Assembly: GCA_036898135.1 (NCBI GenBank)
Contig: CM072511.1
Location: 154,159,425 to 154,223,424, forward strand
From: Oncomelania hupensis
Taxonomy: Eukaryota; Mollusca; Gastropoda; Littorinimorpha; Pomatiopsidae
Direction of reading: 5' to 3'
Length of the DNA: 64,000 nucleotides
Part shown: positions 10,654 to 21,701 of the stretch, in pieces
Position numbering within the stretch: position 1 is the first letter of the stretch
Layout of the letters: every line of letters starts with the position of its first letter
Position numbers and translations under genes: made by a program
The notes under the pieces: model-generated
Databases searched by the model: none
Told to the model about the DNA's origin: nothing
Seen by the model: only the letters and a program-made list of their open reading frames with translations

Positions 10654-13600
10654 CTGCAACAAAACAATATAGGTCTGTTTATTAGCAAGTGACGCTCGTC
10701 CGCTCACAAGGCCATCAACACAAAACAATATGACCCGAGAACAGGATCCAGCTATCTAGGGCGCCAAATGGTTGCTCTGATTCGCACCGTCTGAGGCCCA
10801 AGGGGGGGGGGGGAGGGGGGAGATGGAACCTTGTGTTTGCTGGGTATGTCTATAAATCTGATATCGGAATCAGAATTGTCCCAAAAACAGCGAGGACATT
10901 TATTTCGCAGTTTACAACCATCACCTTCACACAGAAACAGTCAGTAGTACTATATAATACAATATTAATTCATAAAAGCAAATAGCACCAAGCTTCCATT
11001 CAGCCATCTCAGCTCCCATTTGAACTAAAAACAACTCCGAGCACTCAGTCTCTCCCCTTATTCATTCCTCACACACTCCCCATCCCATCCCATAGCGTTT
11101 TCAAGCCATGACACATACAACCCCGTTTTGTATTTGTCATTCGCGTACCTACCTCTTTTCGTGAAAACGACAGTAATCAAAAGCAATAAAGCCATAATCA
11201 AATGATACTGAGATAATAATAGTCACAATCCTATCCTATCCTGTCCCGTAACTCGGAGGTCGTAGGGTACCATAGATGATCATTTAACCAGCGTACTCCA
11301 TCTTTCCCTGTCCTCAGCAACCCTGATGGTTTCGCTCAGTGTCAAACCAGTCCATTCTCTAATGTTGTCCTCCCACCTCTTTTTCGGTCTCCCTCTTCTT
11401 CTACCTCCTTGGGCTGTGCCCTGCAGGATGGTCTTTGCAAGACCTGATGATCTGGTGACGTGGCCATACCATCGGAGTTTTCGTTTCTTCACCACTGTGA
11501 GTAGGTCATCGTGTTGTACAATGGCTTGTGTGATGGTCTGTCGGACTTCGAAGTTGGTGATGTGCTGGGTATAGGAAATGCCCAGAAGTCTTCTGTAGCA
11601 CCTCATCTCCATGCTTTGTATTCTTTGTTGTAGATCTGCTGTGAGGGTCCATGTTTCGCAAGCGTATAGGAAGATGGAGATGACAAGGGAGCGCAGCAGT
11701 CTCACAATCAACAAATACAATTATACATCCATCCGTTTACCACGCTAACTGTTGCGTTTAGAAAATACTTTCTTATTACCAACATTAATAAATATTTGCT
11801 CTTCTAATACTTGAGCGTCAAGCTTTTTCATGTTTACGCGAAGGAATGCACGGAGTGCAGAGAGGAAATCTCCTTTATAAACTACTTTGATCCCAAAGGG
11901 GGTGACCTTACCTCCTTTGTACAGTTTAGGGGTAACGTGAACGCCTTTACGGAGGATGTCCGCTACGTCTGTCATCCAGGTCGCGGGAAGCTTTCTCAAC
12001 ACTTCCACCGTCTCCTGCGGCATGGCCGGCACGTGCAGCACGGGAACAAGGTCGAAGCTAATCGGATGTGACCTTCCAGGGAACGCTCTATACAGGATGG
12101 CAACTGACGCTGACCCTGACCCTGGCACCTGCCGGGGGTCCACTGAAACCCAGCAGACGATGGATCACAAACTCCGCAAACGTGCATGGCACTCATTTCA
12201 ATGTGGATGGATGACCAATCAATCAGACAAATCAATAAATCAACTAATTAAGCATTCAATCAGTCAGCATCCTTGATGCGTCGTGTTTATATAAAACCAC
12301 AAAACTAAAACCACAAGCGTTAAGTAGGCCAATCTCCACTACTGCTGACCTTCCCCTTGGCTTTAGGCAATCCACAGGGGGACGACACCAGTTAGGTGCT
12401 TGAATAGCACTACACAATTTGGGTGCCCGCGTAGATTACACATAGGAGTTGGGTGCCTTGTATGAACCTAGTTATCCCTATGATAGCTATAGTAAACCTG
12501 TGTGCTATCTACCTCCTTTGCTGTGGCGCATCCGCAATACAGGAACAAGTAATAATATCCCTGTGAGAAAAATGAGTATCAGACACCTATCCAGATCTAT
12601 CCACCGAAGTACAGCTCATTCAAGCCAGTAATCTATAGGCAACACATCTTTACACGAACGGGCAAGCGCTGTTAAACGCCTGTTAAAATACTGATTGATC
12701 GGAATCCATTCGACCATACTTGAAATGAAGAAACAGAATCACTAGCATACAAGGTCGGGTGAATGCACTAACCAAAAAGATGGCGCGGGAGGTTGTTCTT
12801 GTCTTCCAGGATGAGGTGAGTCATGTCGCGAAACAGATCGGAGCGGAGCCGTATAGCGCTGCCTTGCCTCTCACTCATCATCTCCAGCTCGTCCACCGCC
12901 TTCAGCACCTTCTGTGCCTATGGAACAAAAGAAATGTATCCGTGTGTCGTCAGACTGTTTTAAAAATGTTTTTAACTGAGTTCTTTCACGTGCTGTTGCG
13001 GCGACAGGGGTTGGGGGTGGTATGTTGAACAACCGATTAAAGAGAAAGTTGCCACATCAGAGAACACTCTCCCGCCACAATGGGGATGCCTACACAGATC
13101 TCTTGTCTGTCAAGCGTGCAAGCTAGCTATAGCTACCACTGAGCTAATAAATTTAAGATCTTGGAGTATGGTAGAATATTTTTTCAGGAAATACTATCGC
13201 TACTAGTGTCGTTGCGACTTTATTTCTTGAGGTAAGTATTTGATACGTCACCTCCACGCTTGCGCTCTCCTCTCGCGGCACGTCCTTGACATTCAGCTCC
13301 ACGAAACAGTAGCCAGGCGGCGCACCCTCCACATTGATCTTCAGACAGTTCGAGGTCAGGGCGGGAATGTACATCAAATCCATCTCGTCCGCTCGCGTCA
13401 CCTGAAATCACACACAAGCACACACCCACACACAGACGCGCGCACGCACGCACGCACGCACACACAAGATGTTGTATGTGATTCTTATTATTCATTTACA
13501 AGAGAAAATAGACTTTAAATACCACGATCATACACATTCACAGCTTCATTTATTTGAATTAAAACGCCCACAGCGGGTTTTGCTAAACACACCCAGAAGA

Positions 13601-15020
13601 GGTGTAGCTATGGCAACACTTTGACATGTTCTCACCTTGGTGCCGTCATACGAAGAACCGGCGTTGAGAGACGACCACATCCAGCCCGTTTTGTCTTCCA
13701 GCAGCTCTACGATTTTTCTGGAGAGGTTTCGGGATGCCCCCAGAACCTTGAATTTTTCGTCCTGAGCAACGACCACCTCAGACTTCAGGAACTGAACTAA
13801 TTCATTGCGGGGGTCAGCGGAGCTCTTCAGTTGTAGCTTTTCCATCAGCTCTTGCACCTCCACATCCAGCTCTGAGTGTACGGAGAATGAGGAAGACCCT
13901 GAACTTACTGACTTGATGTTATCAGCTTCCAGATCCCTGCAGCGGTGTCTGCCGAGGTAAGAGACCCATTCTTCACACGTAGGACACTGTTGTCGTTCCT
14001 GCCTTGGAGCACTGGTAGTTGAGGCTGTCATTTTACCTTGGACACTCGCCTCTGCAGCACAGGTGGTAGACTTACAACGGTGCTGGTGTAAACGAATAAA
14101 CCACTCTTCACAGGTAGGACACTGTTGTCGCTCTTTGCACGTTGAGGGTGATGAGGCCTTCGCTGTGCCTCCTTGGTCATTTGCCGCTGCAGGAAGGCTT
14201 GTGGTTTTGCAACGGTGCTGCTGAAGTCGGACAAACCATTCTTTGCACGTAGGACATTGCTGCTTCTCTGTCCCTCCTGCAGTAACGGCGGGAGTCGCTA
14301 GAGCACCTGCGTTTTTGCATCGATGCTGCTTCAAACGAAGGAACCAATCTCCACAAGTGGAGCACTGCTCTTTCTCCTTGCTCTGGCCATCTCCATGCAC
14401 CTGGTTGGTCTCTGCCCCAGATCGTCGCGCCTTGCACTTGTGAGTGGACAATCGCGAAAACATCTGGCCGCAGGCGAAGCAGGGCGTCATGGCGTCAGCG
14501 CGGTCTACCCAGACATCGACGAAGTGATCTCTGGCAGCCGCGAACTTGTGGCATTTGTGCTGCGCCAGGCGTTTGAATTCCTCGCCGCAGCTTGGGCAGG
14601 GTTCAAGTATCTCGCCGTTTCTTGGCTCAGCGACCTCCTTACCTCGGCATTTGTGCTGTGAAAGGCGTTTGAACTGCTGGCCGCAGCCTGGACATGTTTC
14701 AAGACCGCTGCCTTGCTTCTGACTCTCGTCTCGGTGACTTTGTGGAACTGCTAATGCTGTTTGGTGCTGAGAGTCTGTCGTACTTTGTGGCGGGGTTGGG
14801 GCTTTCCATCCTGTGTATGAATCAATAAGTGAATGCGTACGTCAGTAAATCATTCAATGTACTGGTCAGTCAATCTATACGTCAGTCAGAATGTGGATAG
14901 GCTGACTACTGATCAACATGAAGCACCCATAATGTAAGCATGCACAGTAAAACTCAATGGGCCTGTGTTTCATCGTGGTGGTGGTAGTGGTAATGCAGTG
15001 GTGGCGATGGTGACGTTGGT

Positions 15021-15095
<75 letters not shown>

Positions 15096-17981
15096 AAAAC
15101 GACGACGGCAGCATAAGCAGTATCACTACCAACAACCACCATTAACTGATACTTACAATAGCAAGTCAAGTCAACAAAACTGTATTACCCACGATGAAGA
15201 CTTCAAACAGCACACTGCCTCTCAGCAAATAAGAACATGTTTTAATGCAAATATATACCAGATTTCCTTGTGTACAAATGGGGACAATCAATTATCTTGT
15301 ATCTTGTATCAATCAGCATTAATAATATAAACAAGTCGGCAAGCCAGACACTCGCACACATAGCCGATAAATACACATGTTCAAAACTGTTCATTTCCTT
15401 GGCGATGTTCTCCGACTCGGTTTTATCCTAAAGAAGGAAATGGAAAACATGGAGTGATAGTCCACTGTCTGAACTATCAGCAAGAAAAATAATTACAAAA
15501 ATAGAGTCCACGATCTGAACTATCCGCAAGAAAAGGAATAATAAAAATCGGCGGGGCCAATTTTTAGATGCAACGCAAAACTCGTTCAGAAAATATTGAA
15601 GCTCAATAACCTGGACCTTTGATAAAGTATACATTCGAATGATATAACATGCTTAACAGTACATTACGTATCTAAAAAGTAAAAATGACGAATTACGGTT
15701 CAGTTATTTTTCAGATAAGGTAGAAAGGATGTTTTGAAAAAAAAAAAAGAAGAAAAGAAGTGGAAATCGGAACCACGGAGCCAATGGCCGACCGACAACC
15801 GGACAGCTATTGAAGGATGGTCCATCATTGGAAGCTAGCAGCTCACTCTACACCCATTTAGTTCAAGCCAATCCTCCCTTCCCAGGGACTGATCAAGGCA
15901 GCAGCCAGATATGACGGCCTGCTAGCGCCAAAACCGAGAGGTACCATTATCACGAGACAATTAAAATTAACACGTGTTCTGTGTATTGTAGGCCTACTGA
16001 GGTAATCCAAAGTGCTAATTAATAATTATCAGTATTTGCCACGCCTTTCTAGCGCCAAAACCTAATAATTACAAATTTCATGAAATATTTACAAATATCA
16101 TAGGAAAATTACAATGATCAAGAGATAATTACAATTATCATTGAAAACTTACAAATATCGTCGCGTGATCATGTTTAATTTTCACTTGATAATTACAATT
16201 ATTACTTGTTAATTGTAAATATGTCGTTGATATTTTGTAATTATCGCATGATATTTGTAATTATCACGTTTTGGCGCTAGTAGGCCGTCATAATGTGAAT
16301 TACACAGAACACGTGTTAATTACTATTATTACTGATATCTGTAAACGCACGTTTTGGCGCTAGTAAGCAGCCTTAGTCAGAATTAAGCATGATCATGTAA
16401 AAATTGTAATTATGAAGTAAAAATTGTAATTATTATGTGATAATTACAATTTTTGATGTTGGCGCATTTCCAAGCGGATTGCTAGAACCAAAATTGAAAA
16501 TTAAACATGATCACGCAAATATATTTATAATTTTTCAATGATAATCGTAATTATTCCATGCTATTTAAAATTATCAGCTTTGGACGCTAGTAGGCCGTCA
16601 TATCCAGCGCCTCTGGCATTGGCTATAACGTTTAATATGTCAGGCCTTCTCTCCCCTTTCCCACAACTGCCTCCCACACAGGGAGTAAGCCTTAACATAA
16701 TCCTTTTCAACTGGAGGTATTCAAAACTCCCAACATAATAAACTTCAAACTTGTATAATATACTTACTGGCAAGAAAACAATCTTCAAACTGACTGTAAA
16801 CACGATGGTGTTGGTAGTACACTGTTTGATACGATTCTCATTTAAATAGAAGAGAATGCTTATTAGCAACTGTGCTATGAATGTTGACAACAATACAAAA
16901 GTTACGTTTTAAATTGTCGGCATAGGTCCGAGCCGCCAAAATGAATTAAATCGATAATATACAAAGTGATATATGTTGCATCATTTGTAAGTGTTAAAAG
17001 GTTGTAGTATAAACATGGTTGGTTACAACTACACTTCAATTCGGCCTACTAGTGTACCCTGGGAAAGTCAAAAGAACACATCAGTTGTTTCCTAACAAGT
17101 TTGTTTTAGTACCAAATTTATTCTACAAGAAGGTTCAAACCATAATATCAACTCTGCGTGAAAACTAGAAACATCAACCAAATTTCATTGAATGATATAT
17201 TGATATTGATTAGCAATAATCGTTTAAAATTAACGCTACCAAACTCAGTTCAAACACTAGTTGGCTGAACTTTAGTACAGTCTGTTGTGCCTGCTGCATG
17301 CGTTCTGTGTGGTTCGAATGTTGAATGAAACGTGCAAAGGCCTAAGCATGCAAGATAGTAATAATGGTAAGTTAGTAATTGTCAAAGCTTACAATATTAT
17401 CTAGATCCTGACTGACCTCTTGCGAAACTGCAAACATGAGCATGTAATCCAATATCCAGGTGGATTGATGTATTACTTTCGATTTATTAATTATTGATAG
17501 TCTTAACTTTTCACTGTCCGAAATATATTGCTTTCGCAATACACCCGCCTTTTTCCTGCTATTAGTCAGTGTGTAATAACACAGTCTGCAAATATTAGGT
17601 GGGTGCACTCTTTCAATATCACAACTTACATCTAATAAAAACACATTGCTAATGTCCTCTTTATAAGAAGTACACTTAAAATTATATTGTCTCTTTCGTT
17701 TAGAACATTGCTGTCTTTTACTACGTTCTCTACACAACTTTTTCACACATTCACTGTGATAATCCACGGGCATGAACTTCCATGGTAGCATGTTGACAAC
17801 AGAAGTATGAACATTTACTACAGAAAAAAATCTCAAAGTATGTCCAGATAAGTCTGAAAATAAAATAAAACTGCTAATTGAAAAATGTCGGCTTACCGGA
17901 GTCTGCAACTTTGCATTTGTGAGATGCCAAACGTTTCAACGACTGTCCGCATCGAGGGCAGGTCTGCATTCTGTCCGACAT
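10523..17981 (-). CDS. Gene A: cGAS-like (Mab-21) nucleotidyltransferase with eight N-terminal zinc modules, 3'-truncated
   Basis: Six exons on the minus strand: 17,981-17,897, 14,810-13,636, 13,401-13,252, 12,917-12,773, 12,142-11,912 and 10,653-10,523. All junctions are GT-AG and in phase, giving about 639 codons without a stop. The N-terminal 400 or so residues hold eight CX2CX9HXC modules joined by Ser/Ala/Gln-rich linkers. The catalytic part then starts with GSSYDGTKV followed by DEMDLM, so Glu and Asp fall 13 and 15 residues after the motif Gly, as in human cGAS (E225, D227 after G212). ISFDLV supplies the third Asp. WRMSFSMAEKQL begins the C-terminal lobe. The two last exons found in gene B (159 and 237 nt) are not found here; the sequence runs into repeat Z. 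cGAS-like receptors make cyclic dinucleotides after ligand binding. Whether this truncated copy is active is doubtful; the family call is firm. Confidence 0.85.
11231..11701 (-). mobile_element. 5'-truncated RTE-like LINE in gene A intron 5
   Basis: The minus strand encodes the C-terminal end of an RTE-type ORF (YACETWTLTADLQQRIQSME, KLRWYGHVTRSSGLAKTILQG, GRPKKRWEDNIREWTGLTL) and ends in (AGGAT)n, seen on the plus strand as ATCCT repeats at 11,229-11,242. TCACAATC at 11,223-11,230 and 11,702-11,709 is an 8-bp target duplication. It is the same family as 23,836-25,370 and absent from the matching intron of gene B. Confidence 0.9.
11912..12142 (-). CDS. Gene A exon 5, nucleotidyltransferase with third catalytic Asp
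   Basis: 231 nt, acceptor GTTTCAG, donor GTAAGG, phase 1 in and out. It encodes SHPISFDLVPVLHVP, the I-S-x-D strand of cGAS/Mab-21 proteins that carries the third metal-binding Asp (D319 in human cGAS), then LRKLPATWM and KLYKG. Gene B exon 5 is exactly the same length and very similar. Confidence 0.9.
12143..12772 (-). other. Gene A intron 4
   Basis: No gene inside. Blocks such as GAGTTGGGTGCCT near 12,446 recur at 48,417 in gene B intron 4, so the introns are homologous as well as the exons. Confidence 0.7.
12773..12917 (-). CDS. Gene A exon 4, nucleotidyltransferase helix
   Basis: 145 nt, acceptor CCATAG, donor GTTAGT (gene B has the stronger GTAAGT). Encodes KAVDELEMMSERQGSAIRLR and then SDLFRDMTHLILED, an amphipathic segment that aligns with the region of cGAS between the catalytic strands. 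A second acceptor six bases further in (CACAG) would shorten the exon by two codons. Confidence 0.8.
13252..13401 (-). CDS. Gene A exon 3, catalytic E-x-D exon
   Basis: 150 nt, exactly 50 codons, phase 0 at both ends, acceptor TTTCAG, donor GAG|GTGACG. Begins VTRADEMDLM, carrying the catalytic Glu and Asp, and continues to GAPPGYCFVELNV, the strand equivalent to the AYYFVKF segment of human cGAS. 41 of 50 residues are identical to gene B exon 3 by my count. Confidence 0.9.
13405..13466. repeat. CA/GCAC microsatellite in gene A intron 2
   Basis: Imperfect (CA)n then (GCAC)n beside the exon 3 acceptor. Gene B has a similar CA/GC run at 49,893-49,975 in the same place. Confidence 0.9.
13636..14810 (-). 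CDS. Gene A exon 2, seven zinc modules plus start of nucleotidyltransferase
   Basis: 1,175 nt, acceptor TACACAG|GA, donor AAG|GTGAGA, phase 1 in and phase 0 out. Seven CX2CX9HXC modules appear in order: CPGCGQQFKRLSQHKC, CPSCGEEFKRLAQHKC, CFACGQMFSRLSTHKC, CSTCGDWFLRLKQHRC, CPTCKEWFVRLQQHRC, CPTCEEWFIRLHQHRC and CPTCEEWVSYLGRHRC. The last four are spaced by linkers with repeated ATPAV, PAAANDQ and KERQQ motifs, so they arose by internal duplication. A 40-residue Ser/acidic stretch follows, then a helix-rich region (DPRNELVQFLKSEVVV, IVELLEDKTGW) and GSSYDGTK, the nucleotidyltransferase GS motif. The modules are shorter than classical C2H2 fingers. I do not recognise a named family for them. 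Confidence 0.88.
15021..15093. repeat. (ATG)n microsatellite
   Basis: Near-perfect trinucleotide array, about 24 units. Confidence 0.97.
15912..16290. mobile_element. TA-flanked inverted-repeat MITE
   Basis: Ends are TGACGGCCTGCTAGCGCC and, inverted, TGACGGCCTACTAGCGCC, matching at 22 of 23 positions, with TA on both sides. The interior is rich in AATTAC/GTAATT motifs. Further copies of the terminal motif (CTAGCGCCAAAAC or its complement) occur at about 16,050, 16,345 and 16,590 and at 55,520 in gene B, so related or nested copies are present. TA duplication suggests a Tc1/mariner-type source. Confidence 0.75.
17393..17853 (-). CDS. Possible alternative exon with RAG1-N-terminal-like Cys/His segment
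   Basis: An open stretch with a good acceptor (TTTTATTTTCAG) 43 bp after the exon 1 donor and a good donor (ATT|GTAAGC). It joins exon 1 in phase 1 but exits in phase 0, so it cannot be spliced into exon 2, and read through it stops at 17,372. It would be an alternative terminal exon. It encodes DYHSECVKKLC, a basic run, then VHPPNICRLCYYTL. A H-P-P-x-x-C-x-x-C segment after a D-V stretch is reminiscent of the N-terminal region of RAG1-like proteins of invertebrates; no recombinase core is present. The copy in gene B is broken by stops. Could also be relic sequence. Confidence 0.4.
17897..17981 (-). CDS. Gene A exon 1, start codon and first zinc module
   Basis: ATG at 17,981, 28 codons plus one base, donor TCCG|GTAAGC. 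Encodes MSDRMQ followed by CPRCGQSLKRLASHKC. The start is chosen because both paralogs keep it and the preceding AAGTCGGCGTC. A second in-frame Met lies four codons later. Confidence 0.85.
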
Positions 17982-18561
17982 GACGCCGACTTCTATCTTC
18001 TTCTTTGTTCTTCCCGTCTGTTTCTTTCTACAAATATTTATTGATTTCTACAAACTATGACTGTCGTCTGTCAAAGAAAAAGAAAACAAAACATTAGAAC
18101 ATTAAATATGAATACATTATTTTAAAATAATGAACTATGAAATAAATAAATATTAAAACACACAAATAAATAATAAACAACAAAGAAATACGCAAAGAAA
18201 TTTACTCAATGGATGAAATTTTTGGTAAAAACAAAAAAACTAGATACAAGATGCTAGATGATTAAATTATACAACGTTACCCAGATGACACATAAAACTG
18301 GGAATAAGCTTGGTACAAGGTTGGCACGACCTGGCTTGCAAACGTGCAATCTTGACACCACAGCTTGTGCCTAGCTTGTCACAACCTCGTCAACCAGGAG
18401 AGCCCTGTGCGTTAGATCCTTGCCTCACGAGCCGCAGCACAGTCACTGTACTTGGCTAACAAAGGTTTCCACAGAAAAAAAAAAAAAAACTTGTGCAGTA
18501 AATATTGTGTGTCCCGTGGGAGTGGACCTAAAAGTTTTACAGACTGCGTTGTTTTAATTTT

Positions 18562-21506
18562 TGTTTGTTTGTTTTATTGTCTTCTTCATCGAAATGATAA
18601 GACAAAATAAAAAAGTTACCTAAATGCAGTACGTGAATAAATAAATACATTGCGGCAGTCAGAGTTAATAATTATGCATCATATGAACTGGCCAATTGAA
18701 GAGGATATAAACGCTTTTGCCAATGCAATACAAATTTCAAAGCTAATGTCTCCTATTTGTGCTAAAGTTCTAGGCAAGGTATCGTTTACAATGTCGCACT
18801 GATATAATGCATGTTTCAAAGAAAAATTTTCTTTGCACGCACACACAACATTTTTACAATACTTGGTTCTCACAGAATTCATGTAAATGCGGTAGGCCAT
18901 GCAAGTAACAGATCTGGGAATTCCACAATGTTTATCATACTGTTGTTTAAAATGACAACCTTTCTTGACCTCTTGAACTATCAAGTTTGAAACTTCTTTG
19001 ACCGTCAGTGGTAAAGACAAAGAGACCGCGTTTATACGTAAAGCACCGTTTCTTGCAGCTCGATCTGCCCAATCATTGTATCGAAAGCCACAATGAGAGG
19101 GGATCCAACAAAAGTCTACATTTGTACCATTTACAATTAAATTATTAATGAGGTGTTTAATTTCAATGATAATGTCTGTTCTTTCTTTATAGGAATTGGA
19201 ATTTAAAGCCTGAAGTACAGATTTAGAATCTACAAATATTACAATACTTAATAGATTAAATGTTATACTCATGATTTTACTTAATGCCATTAAAATTGCT
19301 AGAAGTTCAGCAGTGAAAATCGATTTTCCCTTACCTAGATAATATGATTCGGAAATTTTAAAATCAGGTATAACAAAGGCCGCGCCTGTATCACCTGTCT
19401 TTAAAACAGAACCATCAGTGTATATTTTTAGAGAAGATGAATATTTTTCTGCTAGATAAATATTAACATCAGATATGAGTAACTGGTATTTTCATTCTTT
19501 TTTGCAGTGGAATAGTTTATATCATAACTTGCATTTTCAAGCTCCCAAATAGGGATGGGTGAGATCAATTCTCTATTATACAGAAAGTCTATATTTTTTA
19601 AATGTGTCTGAACTAAATCTTTTGTATAAGTTGCAATATTTTGGAACATTTTAGTCTTTTGAGTTCTTTTAGGAAAGTTGACGTCTGATCTTAACTGCAA
19701 TTCTTCCTCTGTGCTATTAAATACTGCAGCTGCTCTTATAATATATTTAGCGCACACCATTTTCCTCCATTTTTCTAAAGGAATAACACCTGCAACTTCA
19801 TACGTTAAACTAGTTTTAGTATGAATGGGAACACCTAGTGCTAGTTTTATAGCTTTACTATCTAAACTCTGTAATTTATTAAGGTAGCAGGCAGGAGCAG
19901 AGAAATAAACTTCCTGTCCATATGTTATTTTTGATCTAACAAGAGCACAAGCTAAGTGAACTAAAACTTTTGAATCTTGACCCCAAGGTTGTCTAGCAAT
20001 GATTTTCAACAAGTTATATCTTTTAACGGCTTTGTGTATTAAATAGTCAATATGCTTTTTCCAGTGCAACTTACAAGTTAAATAAACACCCACAAAATTT
20101 ACTTCTTTAACATATTTAAGTTCTTCTTTGTCAATGAAAATTTGTGGCAGTTGCCTTGGTTCTTGACCATTATTAAATAAGATCATGCTTGTCTTCTCTT
20201 TAGATATTTCCAGGCCATTTAATCTCATATAAAGTATAATATTACTTATTTCATTTTGATAAAGTTTAGTAATATGTTTTACTTCAAAAATTGATGTTTT
20301 CTTTCTCAAGGAAACATTCATCCAGACCGCTATGTCATCAGCATACTGGACTAGGAATACCTTTTTACTTACATTTCTAGGTAAATCATGAATTAAAATA
20401 TTAAATAAAAGAGGTGAAATTAATGCTCCCTGATGAATTCCCATGTCTGTTTTATGAGATGTTGAATAAGAATTACCAGCTCTAACACTTATGTCTCTAC
20501 CTGAAAGGAAACTTTTAATATAATAATGCATGTGTCCAGACAATCCTATTTGTTTTAATTTCAATAATAATTTTGCATGCCATACCGTGTCGTAGGCTTT
20601 TTTCACGTCAAAAAACGTTGCTAAAATACTCTTTCTCTTAGAACATTTTCTTTTAATTTGTGTAGTTAATTTAACAAGGTGATCTATAGTGGATCGGCCT
20701 TTTTGAAATCCTGCCTGATTAACAGGGATTATATGTTGTTTTTGACAATAATACGTCATGCGTTCTAAAATTATCTTCTCCATTAGCTTGCTAACATGAG
20801 AAGTTAAGGCGATAGGTCTATAATTTGCTGGGTCTGTTCTTTGTTTGCTAGCTTTTAAAATAGGAATTACTAGAGAAGACTTCCATATTTCCGGCATAGT
20901 TTCTCGTAACCAACACCTTTGAATGATTGTATGTATAGATGCAACCACTTTTCTGGTAAATGAAATAATAATATATAGGACATACCATCTAGGCCTACAG
21001 CAGATTTTCTTGGTCCTAGACTAAATAAAGCATCCTTAAATTCTTGAAAAGAAATATTTGCATTTATGAACAAGTCATTGTCTGGAAGTGGATCGTTATA
21101 TTCATCTAAACACTCTTTCTTTTTTCTGTCATTATACATTTGCTGAGATAAAGTATATGAGCAGCTGACATTTCCAAAAATGTTTACAAATGCTTCAGCT
21201 ATTTTAACCGGGGAGGGAAAAATATTGTTTTGTACTTTAACTGAACACTGTGGCAGCCGATATCCATTTTTCATTTCAGCAACTTTTTTCCAAGCCTTCG
21301 AACTGTCTTGTGAACTAGCTATTTCTGTTAGACAAAACTCTGTAAAGTATTTTTTCTTTTCAGCCGCAATTATTTTGTTGCATTCTATTTTTGCCTTTTT
21401 CATTTCTTCAAAAGACTGGATTGATTTTAATTTTTTCCAGTTTTTGAATGTTTGTTTTTTCTTTTTAACTGCCGCATCACAAACTTCATTCCACCAAACT
21501 TGTCAT
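18562..21506 (-). mobile_element. 5'-truncated I-group-like LINE, copy 2
   Basis: On the minus strand it begins at the WWNE-type linker before RT (near 21,506), passes RT and RNase H, and ends with a (CAAA)n-like tail at about 18,563-18,580. TTTTAATTTT at 18,552-18,561 and 21,507-21,516 is a likely target duplication. It lies in the MITE that surrounds it and is missing from the paralogous copy at 57.35 kb, so it is younger than the segmental duplication or was lost from the other copy. Confidence 0.88.
18679..21480 (-). pseudogene. LINE ORF2 (RT plus RNase H), two frameshifts
   Basis: Frame one (21,403-20,946) holds the linker and RT fingers (KSAVGLDGMSYILL). A frameshift near 20,945 moves to 20,948-19,452, with RPIALTSHVSKLMEK, QAGFQKGRSTIDHL, FFDVKKAYDTVWH and QYADDIAVW, a complete RT palm. 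A second frameshift near 19,487 moves to RNase H, with YTDGS, TAELLAILMAL, VDSKS and NDWADRAARNG. The C-terminal CACKENFSLKHALYQC is the usual Cys/His end, and the stop is at 18,679. It is less damaged than the copy at 2.7-6.8 kb. Confidence 0.85.
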
Positions 21507-21701
21507 TTTTAATTTTAATTTGTATTCTTGGCACATGCTTGGCACCACCTACGCACAACCCTTGGCTGCCAGGGTCGGGTCTAGTCATAGCCACTGTGCA
21601 AAGCCGACCCTGGCCCAAACCTGTCTGTCATGTCGGGCCCAACCTGAGAGCCAACCTGAGAGCTAACCCAAGGTTGGGACAAGGTTGGTGTGTCATCTGG
21701 G

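Larger units (their letters stand above)
14811..17392 (-). other. Gene A intron 1 (main part)
   Basis: Holds an (ATG)n run, AT-rich inverted-repeat elements and a block (16,480-17,390) homologous to 55,400-56,290 in gene B intron 1. A possible small exon ends at a strong donor, CCA|GTAAGTA, near 16,770 (frame QLLISILFYLNENRIKQC); the same frame and donor persist at 55,640-55,760. Its phase does not fit either neighbour, so I do not call it. Confidence 0.5.
18280..21701. mobile_element. TA-flanked inverted-repeat element, copy A, split by a LINE
   Basis: Perfect 13-bp inverted ends CCCAGATGACACA and TGTGTCATCTGGG, with TA on both sides. The matching uninterrupted copy at 57,066-57,522 is 457 bp, so this one is a MITE enlarged by a LINE at 18,562-21,506. 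Interior motifs ACAAGGTTGG and GGCACATGCTTGGCACC are shared. Confidence 0.85.

Noticed and set aside
16561..16893. Conserved exon in gene A intron 1 (frame with ILFYLNENRIKQC)
   Set aside because: A strong donor and conservation in gene B are present, but no acceptor gives a phase compatible with either neighbouring exon; conservation is explained by the segmental duplication.
17393..17853. RAG recombinase gene
   Set aside because: Only a short Cys/His segment is present; no catalytic core, RAG2 partner or terminal repeats are seen.
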